DNA of 64,000 nucleotides, from NCBI GenBank assembly GCA_016703425.1, contig JADJCA010000002.1, forward strand, positions 558,001 to 622,000, in the 5' to 3' direction. The position numbers were made by a program, and so were the translations under genes. Within the stretch, counting starts at the first letter, position 1. Every line of letters starts with the position of its first letter. Shown here piece after piece: positions 37,629 to 46,351 of this stretch. The notes below the pieces were generated by a model that ran no database searches, was not told the origin of the DNA, and worked only from the letters and a program-made list of their open reading frames with translations. The DNA comes from Myxococcales bacterium (lineage in GTDB: Bacteria > Myxococcota_A > Polyangia > Polyangiales > Polyangiaceae).

Positions 37629-38591
37629 ATGCGCCTTCGTCCTCGATCGGCGTGCCCCCGCATGGCGGCCTCCGTGATCGCGCTTGCTGCGGCCCTTTCT
37701 GCGGCCCCCGCTTTCGCGCAGAACGCTGCGGCCGTGTTCCAAGAGGCGCTGAAGGCATCGGAGCGCGGCGACGCAGCGGCGGCGTGTCGGCTCTTTCAAG
37801 CAAGCTACGCCTTGGAGGCCAGCGACGGGACGGCCCTGAACATCGGGGGTTGCCGAGAAACCGACGGCGATTTCGTCGGCGCCTACAACGTGTTCGCAGA
37901 GGTCTCCGTGCGCGCCGAGAAGGCCGGCCGCAAGGACCGCGTCGAAATCGCCATGCAGCGAATGAAGGCGCTCGAGACGAAGGTGGCCCTGGTGGCCGTT
38001 CGGCTCGGTGCCATGGGGCCGGATCGAACCGTGTCACTCGACAAGAAGGTGACCCCACTTTTGCTGTCGCTACCGGTCGCCGTCAGCGCCGGCCCGCACC
38101 TCGTCGAGGTCAGCGGGAAGGGCGGTCTCGTCGCGAGCCGCACGCTGAACGCGGCGGTCGGCGAAACGGCGCTCCTCGACGCCGCCCTGCCGCTCTCGGT
38201 CGAGCCTCCGCCGTCCGCGGCCCCACCGCCGGAACGGGTTTCCCCCGCGCAAAGCGACAGCGCCTCGCGGAAGACCGTCGGCTTCGTCGTCGCTGGCGTG
38301 GGCTTGGTGTCGCTCGGCGCATGCGCCGTGACGGGCATCATGGCCTTGGGCAAGAAGTCCGACGCCGACGCGGCGCAGAAGCAGTTTGACCGCGCGGCCT
38401 TCGACGCGAGCACCAACGACGGCAAGAGCCTCGCGACGCTCTCGACGGTGACCGGCATCGTCGGCGCTGTCGCCACAGGCGTCGGGGTCTACCTCGTGGT
38501 CACGTCGCCGACGAGCACGACCGTCGGTAGCGTGCGCCTTGTGCCGCTCGCGGGGCGCGTCAACGGCGCGAGCTTGTCGGCGACGTTCTGA
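37629..38591 (+). CDS. Exported TPR-like partner protein of the kinase
   Basis: A 320-residue protein with a signal peptide ending near AAPAFAQ. Residues 30-110 form TPR-like helices (AAVFQEALKASERGDAAAACRLFQASYALE, GAYNVFAEVSVRAEKAG, stated as separate segments). A beta domain with LSLPVAVSAGPHLVEVSGKG follows, typical of the PEGA-like fold next to myxobacterial kinases. A Pro-rich linker and two late hydrophobic segments (VGFVVAGVGLVSLGACAVTGIMAL and TGIVGAVATGVGVYLVV) end it, so the C-terminus may sit in a membrane. A similar gene follows the kinase at 46352. A signalling partner or sensor is the likely role. Confidence 0.75.
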   Translation: MRLRPRSACPRMAASVIALAAALSAAPAFAQNAAAVFQEALKASERGDAAAACRLFQASYALEASDGTALNIGGCRETDGDFVGAYNVFAEVSVRAEKAGRKDRVEIAMQRMKALETKVALVAVRLGAMGPDRTVSLDKKVTPLLLSLPVAVSAGPHLVEVSGKGGLVASRTLNAAVGETALLDAALPLSVEPPPSAAPPPERVSPAQSDSASRKTVGFVVAGVGLVSLGACAVTGIMALGKKSDADAAQKQFDRAAFDASTNDGKSLATLSTVTGIVGAVATGVGVYLVVTSPTSTTVGSVRLVPLAGRVNGASLSATF

Positions 38592-38606
38592 GTTCGCACA
38601 CGTCCG

Positions 38607-39755
38607 TCACGCGAGATCGCGGCCCTCGCCGATGAGGTGCGCCGCCAGCGAGACGAGGCCCGCCAAGTCGTCGAGCTCCGTCGTGAGATGCGGGGTGGCC
38701 ACGGCGGGTTTGCCGCGCTGACGATCGCGCAACAATCCGAGCAGCTTGCGATCGCGCTCCGCGCGCGCCAACTCTTGCACCGCGAGTGGTCGCATCTTCT
38801 CGACGACACGCAGTTCGACGTCGGAGTCACCGAGGGCGCTCGGATGCTCGAGCCCGCGCGTATAAGCCCAGCTCCGGTTGAGCACAGTCCCCTCGAAGGG
38901 CAGCTCGAGCTCCCGAAGCTTCTCCTCAAAGAAGGCCGCCTCACGGAGCGCCCCCGGCTCGGGACTCGAGACGAGGACGAACGCCGTTTGATCCGAGCGA
39001 AGCAGCTCGCGCACGCTCCCGGCGTGCTGACGCATGGGATCGAACATGCTGGAAAACCGCTCGAGGAACTCCTGAAGCTCGGCCCAGAAGGACTCGCCGA
39101 GGACGCGTGTGAAGACGTTGCGAACCACCGCGGCGGCGCCGCCATAGACGAAGCCGCGCTTCTCGGCGCCGGGCAAGAAGAGCCCTAGGACACGCTCGTC
39201 CAAGAACATCGAGAGCTTCCGGGGCGCCTCCAGGAACGCGAGCGCGTTCCGCGACGGAGGCGTATCGAGCACGATGAGGTCGTATTTCCCCGAGCTCGAG
39301 AGCGAGTACAGCGCCTCGGCGGCGGTGTACTCCTGCATGCCGGCGACGACCTCCGAGAGGTGCCGATAGAGGCGGCTGGAGAGCACGACGCGAGCCCGCT
39401 CCGGATCGGGAGCGACACGCCGCACGAGCTCCTCGAAGACGACCGCCGGCGCGAGCATCCACGCGTCGACGTCGCCCACGGTGCCGCCGGGGCGGTAGGT
39501 CTCGGCGGCAGCCACGAGGCGCTCCCGTGGAACGCGAACGGGCTCGCGGCTGCCGGCGGGGATTCCCATCGCCTCCGCGAGTCGACGCGCCGGGTCGATG
39601 GTGAGCACGAGCGCGCGACGGCCGGCGAGCCCCGCCGCAAAGCCAAGCGCGGCGCTCGTCGTGGTCTTTCCGACGCCGCCGGCTCCGCAGCAGACGAGGA
39701 CTTTCTTCGTGGCCACGAGTGGCGCGAGAAACGTCGAGCCCTCGGGCGCTCTCAT
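38607..39755 (-). CDS. ArsA/GET3-type ATPase (second of a pair)
   Basis: A 382-residue soluble P-loop ATPase. The deviant Walker A is GAGGVGKTTTSAALG near residue 24, the switch I region has TIDPARRLAEAMGI, and switch II is IVLDTPPSRNALAFL. The family includes the ArsA arsenite-pump ATPase and Get3/TRC40 tail-anchored-protein chaperones. No arsenic genes are nearby, and pairs of ArsA-like genes with unrelated neighbours are common in myxobacteria and actinobacteria. The start overlaps the stop of the upstream paralogue (ATGA, 39752-39755), so the two ATPases are probably made together and may form a heterodimer. Substrate unknown. Confidence 0.85.
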   Translation of the reverse strand: MRAPEGSTFLAPLVATKKVLVCCGAGGVGKTTTSAALGFAAGLAGRRALVLTIDPARRLAEAMGIPAGSREPVRVPRERLVAAAETYRPGGTVGDVDAWMLAPAVVFEELVRRVAPDPERARVVLSSRLYRHLSEVVAGMQEYTAAEALYSLSSSGKYDLIVLDTPPSRNALAFLEAPRKLSMFLDERVLGLFLPGAEKRGFVYGGAAAVVRNVFTRVLGESFWAELQEFLERFSSMFDPMRQHAGSVRELLRSDQTAFVLVSSPEPGALREAAFFEEKLRELELPFEGTVLNRSWAYTRGLEHPSALGDSDVELRVVEKMRPLAVQELARAERDRKLLGLLRDRQRGKPAVATPHLTTELDDLAGLVSLAAHLIGEGRDLA

Positions 39756-40642
39756 GGTTTCCCCGCGGCGAGTTCGTCGGTGACCTTGGCCAGCACGTCC
39801 CCTTCCGGATGTTCGCTAAGCTCAATGACCCTTCGCGAGATTTTGATTCGCTCACGCGCGTCGCGGGTCTTGCGCAGACGATGCACGGAGCGATTGCCCA
39901 AGAGGGGGCGCGTCGCGAAGGACTGAACGAGCTCGAACTCGGCGTCGTCGAAGGGGTCGTCAGGCACGCGATTGAGGATAATGCCCGCCACGGCGACGCG
40001 TTTGGCCTCGAGCGCCTCAGCCAGTTCGAGCGCTTCGCTGACGGGCAAGGGCTCGGGCAGCGTGACGACCAGGGCGGCGGTCTTCTCGGCGTCACACAGC
40101 AGCGCGAGGCCAGCGCGAAGCGCTTGGCCAATGGTGCCGCCGGGCACGATTCGGAGGACTGCCTCCGGCACCTCGACGAGCGCCAGCGCGTGCCCCGTCG
40201 CGGGCAGGTCGACGATCACTTGATCGAACGGCCCCGCGCGGGTCGCCGACGCGAGGTCGACGAGCCTGTACAAGACCCCAAGTTCGGGAAACGTGGGCGC
40301 CGCGTGGAGGAAGCGACGCACCGCCTGCGACTTCATCGCGGCATCGGCCAACATCTTCACCGGCAACGTCTCGCGCAGGAACGCCTTGTGCCCCGTCGCC
40401 GGCGAGAGAGCAGCAACGTAGAGGTTGGGGGCAACCTGCAGCGGCTCTTCCGTCGTCAGAGCTCGTCCGAAGGTCGTCGCCAGGGGCGCCGCTTCTCCGA
40501 CTTCGTCGATGACCTCCAAACAGAGCGTGCGCCGCCCGCGCCGCGCGGAGGCGCGCGCCAGGGCGGCCGCCACCGTGGTCTTGCCGACGCCCCCCTTTCC
40601 GGTCACGAGCACCGCGCGAAGCTTGTCGAGTGCGAGCGGCAC
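39752..40642 (-). CDS. ArsA/GET3-type ATPase (first of a pair)
   Basis: A 296-residue paralogue of the downstream gene. The Walker A is GKGGVGKTTVAAAL near residue 15 and switch II is IVDLPATGHALALV. It is shorter than its partner and differs most in the middle. Both keep the P-loop and the switch II signature. Divergent from the lipase-like lipoprotein, with 168 bp between. Two Walker proteins of one family in a 4-bp-overlap operon suggest a two-subunit machine handling a membrane or tail-anchored cargo (inference). Confidence 0.85.
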   Translation of the reverse strand: MPLALDKLRAVLVTGKGGVGKTTVAAALARASARRGRRTLCLEVIDEVGEAAPLATTFGRALTTEEPLQVAPNLYVAALSPATGHKAFLRETLPVKMLADAAMKSQAVRRFLHAAPTFPELGVLYRLVDLASATRAGPFDQVIVDLPATGHALALVEVPEAVLRIVPGGTIGQALRAGLALLCDAEKTAALVVTLPEPLPVSEALELAEALEAKRVAVAGIILNRVPDDPFDDAEFELVQSFATRPLLGNRSVHRLRKTRDARERIKISRRVIELSEHPEGDVLAKVTDELAAGKP

Positions 40643-40810
40643 TTTCGCACGTTACCTCATCGTGCATCGGTTCACTTGAATCGATGGAGGCGACCCGGCC
40701 CCCGTCGCCCGGGCCCCCCGACATTGGATCAAGGGCGATCCGGCCCCGCGGGAACATCGGCGCTTTGTCGCACATGCGCGCGGTCCCGTCCTTGCACCGA
40801 CGGCCGCAGG

Positions 40811-43102
40811 ATGCGCCCCTTGCACCTCTCGCTCGCGCTGACGGCCGCCGTGGCCGTCGCATGCAGCCCGCAAGGCGCAGACGACTCCGAACAGTTCGGA
40901 GAGCCCGAGAGCGATCTCCTGGCGCGCGAGTCGGGTTTCGGGTCGGACCCCGACTACGTGGTCCGCGACCGCGTCGTCTTCGAGCAGGAGTCGGGCGACG
41001 TCGTTCGCTTCGAGCGGCAACCGTTTAGCCATCGCGCGAAGCGCTGGCACGTGTTTCCGATGAACGTCTACCCGGGAGCGCGCGTCGGCTTTCGTCTAGC
41101 GTCAGAAGACCGCAAGATGGCGCGCGTCGGAGAAGTGCGCCTCTACGGGCCAGCCTTCAGCGACGGCTCCTTTCCCAAGGCCGAGAGCGTGGTCCTCGAC
41201 CAAGAGGGCCTTGCCGCTCTCCCCGAACGAAGCCTCGAGCCAGGGCGCTACGTGCTCGTCGTTGGCCCTCGCGAGAAAGCCGGCTTCGCCGCGCGCTACC
41301 CGGGAAACTTCGTCACAGCGAAGCTCGACGGTCAGCGCGAGACGACGCTGTCGCTCGCGCTGACCCCAGAAGGCTGGACCGCGTCGGCGGGCGGAAAGAG
41401 CTACCGGCTCGTGAGCCCAACGCCTGAGCAAGCGGCCAACGGCTCGGCCGCGTTGCGACTCAAGGCCCCCGGGGGTTCGCTCGCGGCGGAGACCGACGCC
41501 CGCATCGTTCGATGGGAAACCCGTGAACTCTACACGCACTCGGACGAAGCCGCAGGTAGCGCAGGCACGGCGGGCTCGCTCGACGCCGAAATCTTCTCGC
41601 TCTGGGCCGCCGCCGGCGCTCGTCGCCTCGTCGTTCACTCGGCTGCGCGCATCGGGAAGAGCGAGCCGTTCCTCCTCCAGACGCTCCCAGAAACGCTCCC
41701 GCGGACATCGGTCATCCCTGAGCCTCTCAAAGGCAGAACGGTGCGTGTGGCGAAGGCGCCCGATTGTCAAACGAGCAATTGCCTCGTCCCCGTGGCCGGC
41801 GACGAGAAGGCGAAGGCTTGCTCACCGGCCGATCCGAGTGTTTGTGCCGCCGGCGAGGGATGTTTCGAGGGCCGGTGCGCGGCGGAGCTGCCGGCCAGCG
41901 TGATTGGCGCCCTCTCGGAGAGCTACAAGCCGCTGTTCATCGACCCCGCCGAACCGTCGACCTACTCGCTCGAAGTCTCTTGCAGAGAGAACTGCGCGCC
42001 GACGCCCGTCGAGCGCGGACGCATGACCAAGTACCCCGTGTACTTCGCACATGGCTTCAACTCGAGTCGCGAGACCTGGGATGGAGTGCGCGACTACTTG
42101 CGCCAGGTCCCCGGCTTCGGCGACCGGTCCACGGCGGCCAGCGTCCCCGCCTTCGAGCCGACGGACCCGCGCACGGACCGGCTGCGGCAGCGGCTCTCGA
42201 CGTTCATCGGGTACATGGCCGAAGCGGCACCGATCGCCGGCGAGTCGATGCGCGTGAACGTCATCGCCCACTCCATGGGTGGGCTCGACACGCGCACGCT
42301 CATCTCCTCGCCTCGCTTCAACGAGCAGTGCGAGAGCGCGGTCTGCGAAGACGTCGACGACAAGACTGGGAAGACGAGCAAGGTCAACTGCTGCGCTCCC
42401 GCGGAGGCCGGCCGGTCGACGTTCTGGCGTGACCGCATCGTGTCGGTGACGACCCTCTCCACCCCGCACCGCGGCTCGAGCTTCGCGTCGTGGGCTATGA
42501 GCCAACTCAAGGACGAGGCAAGCCTCGGGCCGACGTTGAAGCTTGTGGCCGACCGATTCTTCGGACTCGGCGACGCCGGCTTCGACAGCTTTCGCAAGAC
42601 CATCGATGCGCTTTCCATGGAGCGGGGCGACGAGCGAGAGGGATTGCTCACGCCGCCGAACCCTAGGCGCGTGTACACGTGGGCGTGCGCCACGCAGCAA
42701 GAACGCTGCGCAACGCCTCCGGAAGTCGATGGCCCCGTGAAGGCCGAGGGCGGCCGTTTCTCCCTCCCGGGGCCCAACGACAAGCCCACCGTCTTCTCAT
42801 GGGCGGCCATGGCGTGCACGACGGGCGGCTGCGGCACCGTGCTCGATCCGATGCTGCTCCTTCCCTATTCGGTCATGGCGGCGGCCGGCGAGAAGAAGAA
42901 CGACGGCGTCGTCGGGGTCGAGCGGGCACGTTACGGAATCTTCATGGGCGTCATGCCGGCGGACCACTTTGACTGGACACGCACGCGTGAGGCGCAGGGG
43001 TCTGGCAAGCGTGCCCTCGAGTGGCTCTTCGGCGTGAAGGGCGAGCCCATCGAGAGGTTTCACCAAGCGTGGTTGGAGCGCCTCGCGCAAGCCGGCTACT
43101 GA
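40811..43102 (+). CDS. Large lipase-like alpha/beta hydrolase lipoprotein
   Basis: A 763-residue protein begun at ATG 40811 with a lipobox (VAVAC). The first 370 residues are a beta-rich domain with no family match. A small Cys stretch follows (CSPADPSVCAAGEGCFEGRC). The hydrolase domain covers about 410-740: YFAHGFNSSRETW for the oxyanion hole, IAHSMGGLDTRTLI for the nucleophile, TTLSTPHRGSSFASW as in triacylglycerol lipases, and a late acidic plus His region (NDGVVGVERARYG ... ADHFDW). This matches secreted lipases of the Burkholderia/Staphylococcus lipase group. The frame is open back to 39719, but that part is antisense to the ATPase genes and not protein-like. Confidence 0.85.
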   Translation: MRPLHLSLALTAAVAVACSPQGADDSEQFGEPESDLLARESGFGSDPDYVVRDRVVFEQESGDVVRFERQPFSHRAKRWHVFPMNVYPGARVGFRLASEDRKMARVGEVRLYGPAFSDGSFPKAESVVLDQEGLAALPERSLEPGRYVLVVGPREKAGFAARYPGNFVTAKLDGQRETTLSLALTPEGWTASAGGKSYRLVSPTPEQAANGSAALRLKAPGGSLAAETDARIVRWETRELYTHSDEAAGSAGTAGSLDAEIFSLWAAAGARRLVVHSAARIGKSEPFLLQTLPETLPRTSVIPEPLKGRTVRVAKAPDCQTSNCLVPVAGDEKAKACSPADPSVCAAGEGCFEGRCAAELPASVIGALSESYKPLFIDPAEPSTYSLEVSCRENCAPTPVERGRMTKYPVYFAHGFNSSRETWDGVRDYLRQVPGFGDRSTAASVPAFEPTDPRTDRLRQRLSTFIGYMAEAAPIAGESMRVNVIAHSMGGLDTRTLISSPRFNEQCESAVCEDVDDKTGKTSKVNCCAPAEAGRSTFWRDRIVSVTTLSTPHRGSSFASWAMSQLKDEASLGPTLKLVADRFFGLGDAGFDSFRKTIDALSMERGDEREGLLTPPNPRRVYTWACATQQERCATPPEVDGPVKAEGGRFSLPGPNDKPTVFSWAAMACTTGGCGTVLDPMLLLPYSVMAAAGEKKNDGVVGVERARYGIFMGVMPADHFDWTRTREAQGSGKRALEWLFGVKGEPIERFHQAWLERLAQAGY

Positions 43103-43133
43103 CGCGGCGGCGGTCCACAAAGAGTCTGCCGAG

Positions 43134-43544
43134 ATGGCGCTGAGCGCATACGCTCACGCCATGAACAAGACCCGCATCGGCTCTGGATCTCCCTTCGAGC
43201 GGTCCATCGGATTCAGCCGCGCGGTGCGCGTCGGCGATCGCGTCTTGGTGTCGGGGACCGCGCCCATCTGGCCCGACGGCTCCTGCCCCGACGACGCGGA
43301 GGCTCAGGCGACGCGCTGCTTGGACATCATCGAAGCAGCCCTCGCGCAGACGGGCGCCAGGCGCGACGACATCGTCCGCACTCGGATGTACCTCGTCCGC
43401 GCTGACGACGCGGCGGCCGTCGGTCGCGCCCATGGCGCGCGCTTCGCAGACATCCGCCCCGCCGCCACGATGGTTATCGTCGCGGGCTTGCTCGATCCGC
43501 GATGGCGCGTCGAGATCGAGGCCGAAGCTATCATCCGCGAGTGA
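43134..43544 (+). CDS. RidA family protein
   Basis: A 136-residue protein (127 if ATG 43161 is used; both are possible, and the shorter one begins MNKTRIGSGSPFE, as relatives do). The core GFSRAVRVGDRVLVSGTAPIWPDG, EAQATRCLDIIEAALAQTG, the Arg in RTRMYLVRA, and the VAGLLDPRWRVEIEAEAII end fit the RidA/YjgF fold. Classical RidA hydrolyses reactive 2-aminoacrylate and other imines using an Arg near the C-terminus. This belongs to the subgroup with SGTAPIWPDG whose substrate is less certain. Convergent with the TPR gene, five bases apart. Confidence 0.85.
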   Translation: MALSAYAHAMNKTRIGSGSPFERSIGFSRAVRVGDRVLVSGTAPIWPDGSCPDDAEAQATRCLDIIEAALAQTGARRDDIVRTRMYLVRADDAAAVGRAHGARFADIRPAATMVIVAGLLDPRWRVEIEAEAIIRE

Positions 43545-43548
43545 AGGC

Positions 43549-44994
43549 TCACTCGCCGACGCGCGTGGCGGCCCGCTTGGCGCGCTTGCGCACCTCGATG
43601 GGCAATGATTCGTCGGCGTTGAGCGCGCCGTAGGCCGCACGCGCCTCGACCTTGCGGCCGAGCGCCGAAAGCGCCTCCGCTTCGTTCCAACGGACGGTCC
43701 ACGCGCGAGACGTCATCTCGAGCGTGGCCGCGTCGTCGAGCACGGCCTGCCACTTGGCCGCTCGGCCGAGCTCCGTCCAGTACGCGCTCCGTACCGCGTC
43801 GTCGCCGGGAGCCAAGAGGGCTGCCTTGCGCAAGGTGTCGAGGGCCTCGTCTTCCCCGCCGGCCTTGCGCTGGTGAAGCCCGAGCCAGAGCCACGCCCCC
43901 GCCGCCGTGGGATGGCCCTCGGCCCACCTCGCGAGATCGACGAGAAGGCCGCCGCTGGCCTCGCTCAGGATGCGCTCTAGCGGGAAGCGCAGCGCCAAGG
44001 CTTCCATGAATCCCGGGTCGGCGGAGAGGACCGTGTCGAGGTCACGATTGGCGTCGGCTTCGCGCCCCAAGGCGAAGAGGACGCGCGCTTGCTCGACACG
44101 GAGCAACGACGACGCGGGCATCTTCGCGAGCGCCGCCGACAGGGCTTCCGCCGCTTCGCCGGGACGCCCCAACTGGCGCAACGCCGCGGCACGACCGAGC
44201 TCAGCGCGTTCGCTTACCTCAACGGACGCGTTGGCGGCGGCACGCTCGGCGGCCGCCAGGGCGACCGCGTGGCGCCCTTCGCTCGCGTGGTATTCGAGCT
44301 GATCGATGTAGTAGCGACCGTCTCGCGGAGCTTGGTCCCAAAGCTCGGTGAGCGAATCGAGCTCGGCGCCGGCGCGCAAGAACGTGAGCGAGGCCGCGTC
44401 CTTCGGGTCTTCGTAGACAGCCACGAGGAAGCCAAGGCCCGCCAGCGCGCGCAGGGCGTCCATGTTGTCCGGCTTGGCCTCAAGCGCCAGCGCGAACTCG
44501 TCGGCGGCCGCGTCCTTGTCACCCGTCGTGAGGTGCGCCTGCCCGTACGCGACGTGGTAGTCGGGGTCGCCTTCGTAGCTGGTCCGCACGGCCTCGAAGG
44601 CCTTCTTGGCGAGCGTCGCATCGCCGCTCTGGGCGTAAGCGAGGCCGAGGTTCAGGCGGGCCGCGTGATCGTCGGGGTCGACGCTGGCGATCATCTTGAA
44701 GGCGGCGATGGCGCCGGCGACGTCGCGCTTGGACAGCGCCGCGAGGCCGCGCTCCCAGAAGTCGGCCTTGGCGATAAAGCGGTCGTAGCTCTTGGCGAGG
44801 TCGGCGTTTTGCGAGCGCCACGCGCTAGGCGCCGCGGTGAGAAACGCGCTGATCCATTTCTTGAGACGCGGGATCGCAAATCCGCTCTCGGCGATGCTTT
44901 CGAACTCGGCCTTCGGCGCCGGCACGCGCCGCGGGAGGCCGTTCATTCGCGACACTTTTTCGTCCAACTCGATGAGCACCCACTCGTCGGCCAT
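43549..44994 (-). CDS. TPR-repeat protein
   Basis: A 481-residue soluble protein with no signal peptide. From about residue 80 to the end it is built of tetratricopeptide repeats, for example GAIAAFKMIASVDPDDHAARLNLGLAY and KAAADEFALALEAKPDNMDALRALAGLGF (written in pieces by position), about ten in all. The first 70 residues (MADEWVLIELDEKVSRMNGLP ... RLKKWISAFL) are a separate small domain. It is the last gene of a minus-strand run with two unknown genes (24 bp after the second). TPR proteins act as scaffolds; partner unknown, possibly the two upstream products. Confidence 0.8.
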   Translation of the reverse strand: MADEWVLIELDEKVSRMNGLPRRVPAPKAEFESIAESGFAIPRLKKWISAFLTAAPSAWRSQNADLAKSYDRFIAKADFWERGLAALSKRDVAGAIAAFKMIASVDPDDHAARLNLGLAYAQSGDATLAKKAFEAVRTSYEGDPDYHVAYGQAHLTTGDKDAAADEFALALEAKPDNMDALRALAGLGFLVAVYEDPKDAASLTFLRAGAELDSLTELWDQAPRDGRYYIDQLEYHASEGRHAVALAAAERAAANASVEVSERAELGRAAALRQLGRPGEAAEALSAALAKMPASSLLRVEQARVLFALGREADANRDLDTVLSADPGFMEALALRFPLERILSEASGGLLVDLARWAEGHPTAAGAWLWLGLHQRKAGGEDEALDTLRKAALLAPGDDAVRSAYWTELGRAAKWQAVLDDAATLEMTSRAWTVRWNEAEALSALGRKVEARAAYGALNADESLPIEVRKRAKRAATRVGE

Positions 44995-45018
44995 ACCGGC
45001 AGGCTACCCCAAATCGAG

Positions 45019-45438
45019 TCACGCGCGCCCGCGGCGAATGGTCACGAAGCGGACCTCGCCGTCGGACACGTCGAAGGTGAACAAAATCTCCTGACCGTCG
45101 ACGTCGTAGGCGATGGTTGCGAGCGGCACCTCAGCGCGTCCGTCGAGGTGAATCGGGGTTCCGGGCCCGTACCACGCGGCGATCTCGGCGAACCGCAGCG
45201 GCCCCGACGGTGTGAGGACGAGGCGCCGCTCCGTCAGACGCGAATAGGGCCCAGGCTCGACGAACTCGGCGGTCCCGAAGGGCCCAGCTTCCAGCACACC
45301 GGTCGCCACGAGCAGCTCGGGGTTGGGCCGCTCCGAGGGAAAAAGCGCGGCACCGAGGATCTCCTCGAGGAACGTGCGCTCGAAGCGCGAGAGCGTCGAG
45401 AGGCGGTGAACCAAACCGATGACTTCTTGCGTACTCAC
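45019..45438 (-). CDS. Unknown protein coupled to the gene upstream
   Basis: A 139-residue soluble protein from GTG 45438 (MSTQEVIGLVHRLSTLSRFERTFLEEIL). It contains EPGPYSRLTERRLVL, RFAEIAAWYGPGTPIHLDGRAEVPLATIAYDV and ends FVTIRRGRA, an alpha/beta mixture. It starts inside the stop of the preceding gene (GTGA, 45435-45438), so it is made with it. No known family recognised. Size and coupling would suit an immunity or chaperone partner of the upstream protein, but that is speculation. Confidence 0.65.
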   Translation of the reverse strand: MSTQEVIGLVHRLSTLSRFERTFLEEILGAALFPSERPNPELLVATGVLEAGPFGTAEFVEPGPYSRLTERRLVLTPSGPLRFAEIAAWYGPGTPIHLDGRAEVPLATIAYDVDGQEILFTFDVSDGEVRFVTIRRGRA

Positions 45439-46265
45439 GCGGCGTGGCCCCCCGACAGGACGTCGAAGACGCGCGCCCAAAGTCGCTCGTAGTGGGCTTG
45501 AGCGTCGGCGATCGTTGGAGCGAGCGCGCTTCGGCCAATCTCCAGTGCGGCCACCGCGCGGGGGGCTTGGCCGGCTCTCACGGCCGCGCAAAGCTCGAGG
45601 GCGGCTTGGTCGGCGCCCGGCACGCCGATGTCCGGCCCCGCGGCGGCGAGGATCTCTTCGCGCACTTGAAAGGCTGCGAGAACCGCCTCGCCTTCCTCGC
45701 GAACCGAGGCCTCCGCGTTGCGGCTCACGAACTCGGCGCGGTCCCGCCCTCGGGCACCACACTTTGCTTGAACCGCGAGGACCCGCGCCGCCTCCCGGGC
45801 CACCGACGCGGTCACGCTCGTCTTCGCTGCAAGCTCCGGGTCGATGAGAATTCGTCCGGCGCCCACCAGCGATTGGTGACCCTCGCCGCGGGGGCCCTCA
45901 TCGAGGGCGAAGCCGCGCGCGTCGAGCTCGCCGAGCGACGCGAGGAGCGAAGGCGATTTCATCGCGAGCTCCGCGACCTCGGCAAAATCGAGGGCGACCA
46001 GCTCACCGGTCTCGGCCGCCGCCTCCGCGTCTTCCGTAGCTCCCTCGCCGAGGTCCTCGGGGTCGTCCTCCAAATCCCACACGATCGGCGGGTACGCGTA
46101 CACGGCGGTCCGCTCCACAGGGAGTCCGTAGGCGTTCACCCGTTTGCCGTCGTCCTGAACGTATTGCGCGTGAGGCGAAGCCCCACCGGGCTGCCGCGCG
46201 CTCCCCTTCTTCAGGGTCACGCGGCAGAGTCCGTTTTCGTCGTAGAACTTCTTCGGGCGGGGCAT
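45435..46265 (-). CDS. Unknown protein with C-terminal helical domain
   Basis: A 276-residue soluble protein. The N-terminus (MPRPKKFYDENGLCRVTLKKGS ... YVQDDGKRVNAYGLPVERTAV) resembles the linker and start of secreted-toxin and HNH-type modules (the pattern DxxGKRV-x-x-YG-x-PV). An acidic stretch follows (EDDPEDLGEGATEDAEAAAETG). The second half is helical with SLVGAGRILIDPELAAKTSVTASVAREAARVLAVQA. No catalytic motif is secure. First gene of the run 46265-43549, divergent from the kinase at 46352. Function unknown. Confidence 0.65.
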   Translation of the reverse strand: MPRPKKFYDENGLCRVTLKKGSARQPGGASPHAQYVQDDGKRVNAYGLPVERTAVYAYPPIVWDLEDDPEDLGEGATEDAEAAAETGELVALDFAEVAELAMKSPSLLASLGELDARGFALDEGPRGEGHQSLVGAGRILIDPELAAKTSVTASVAREAARVLAVQAKCGARGRDRAEFVSRNAEASVREEGEAVLAAFQVREEILAAAGPDIGVPGADQAALELCAAVRAGQAPRAVAALEIGRSALAPTIADAQAHYERLWARVFDVLSGGHAA

Positions 46266-46351
46266 GGGTTCGTGTCGCTCAGGTAGGGCCGCAGGCTGAA
46301 CGCCGCCGACAGACCCCCACCAGCGTTTACCAGCGTTTCCGTCGCTACAGA

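Noticed and set aside
39719..40810. Upstream extension of the lipase-like gene to 39719
   Set aside because: That part is antisense to the two ATPase genes and Arg-rich, while a lipoprotein signal peptide starts at 40811.
45435..46265. Firm call of a toxin-immunity system
   Set aside because: Only a short motif resemblance and gene coupling support it; no nuclease or other catalytic residues could be identified.
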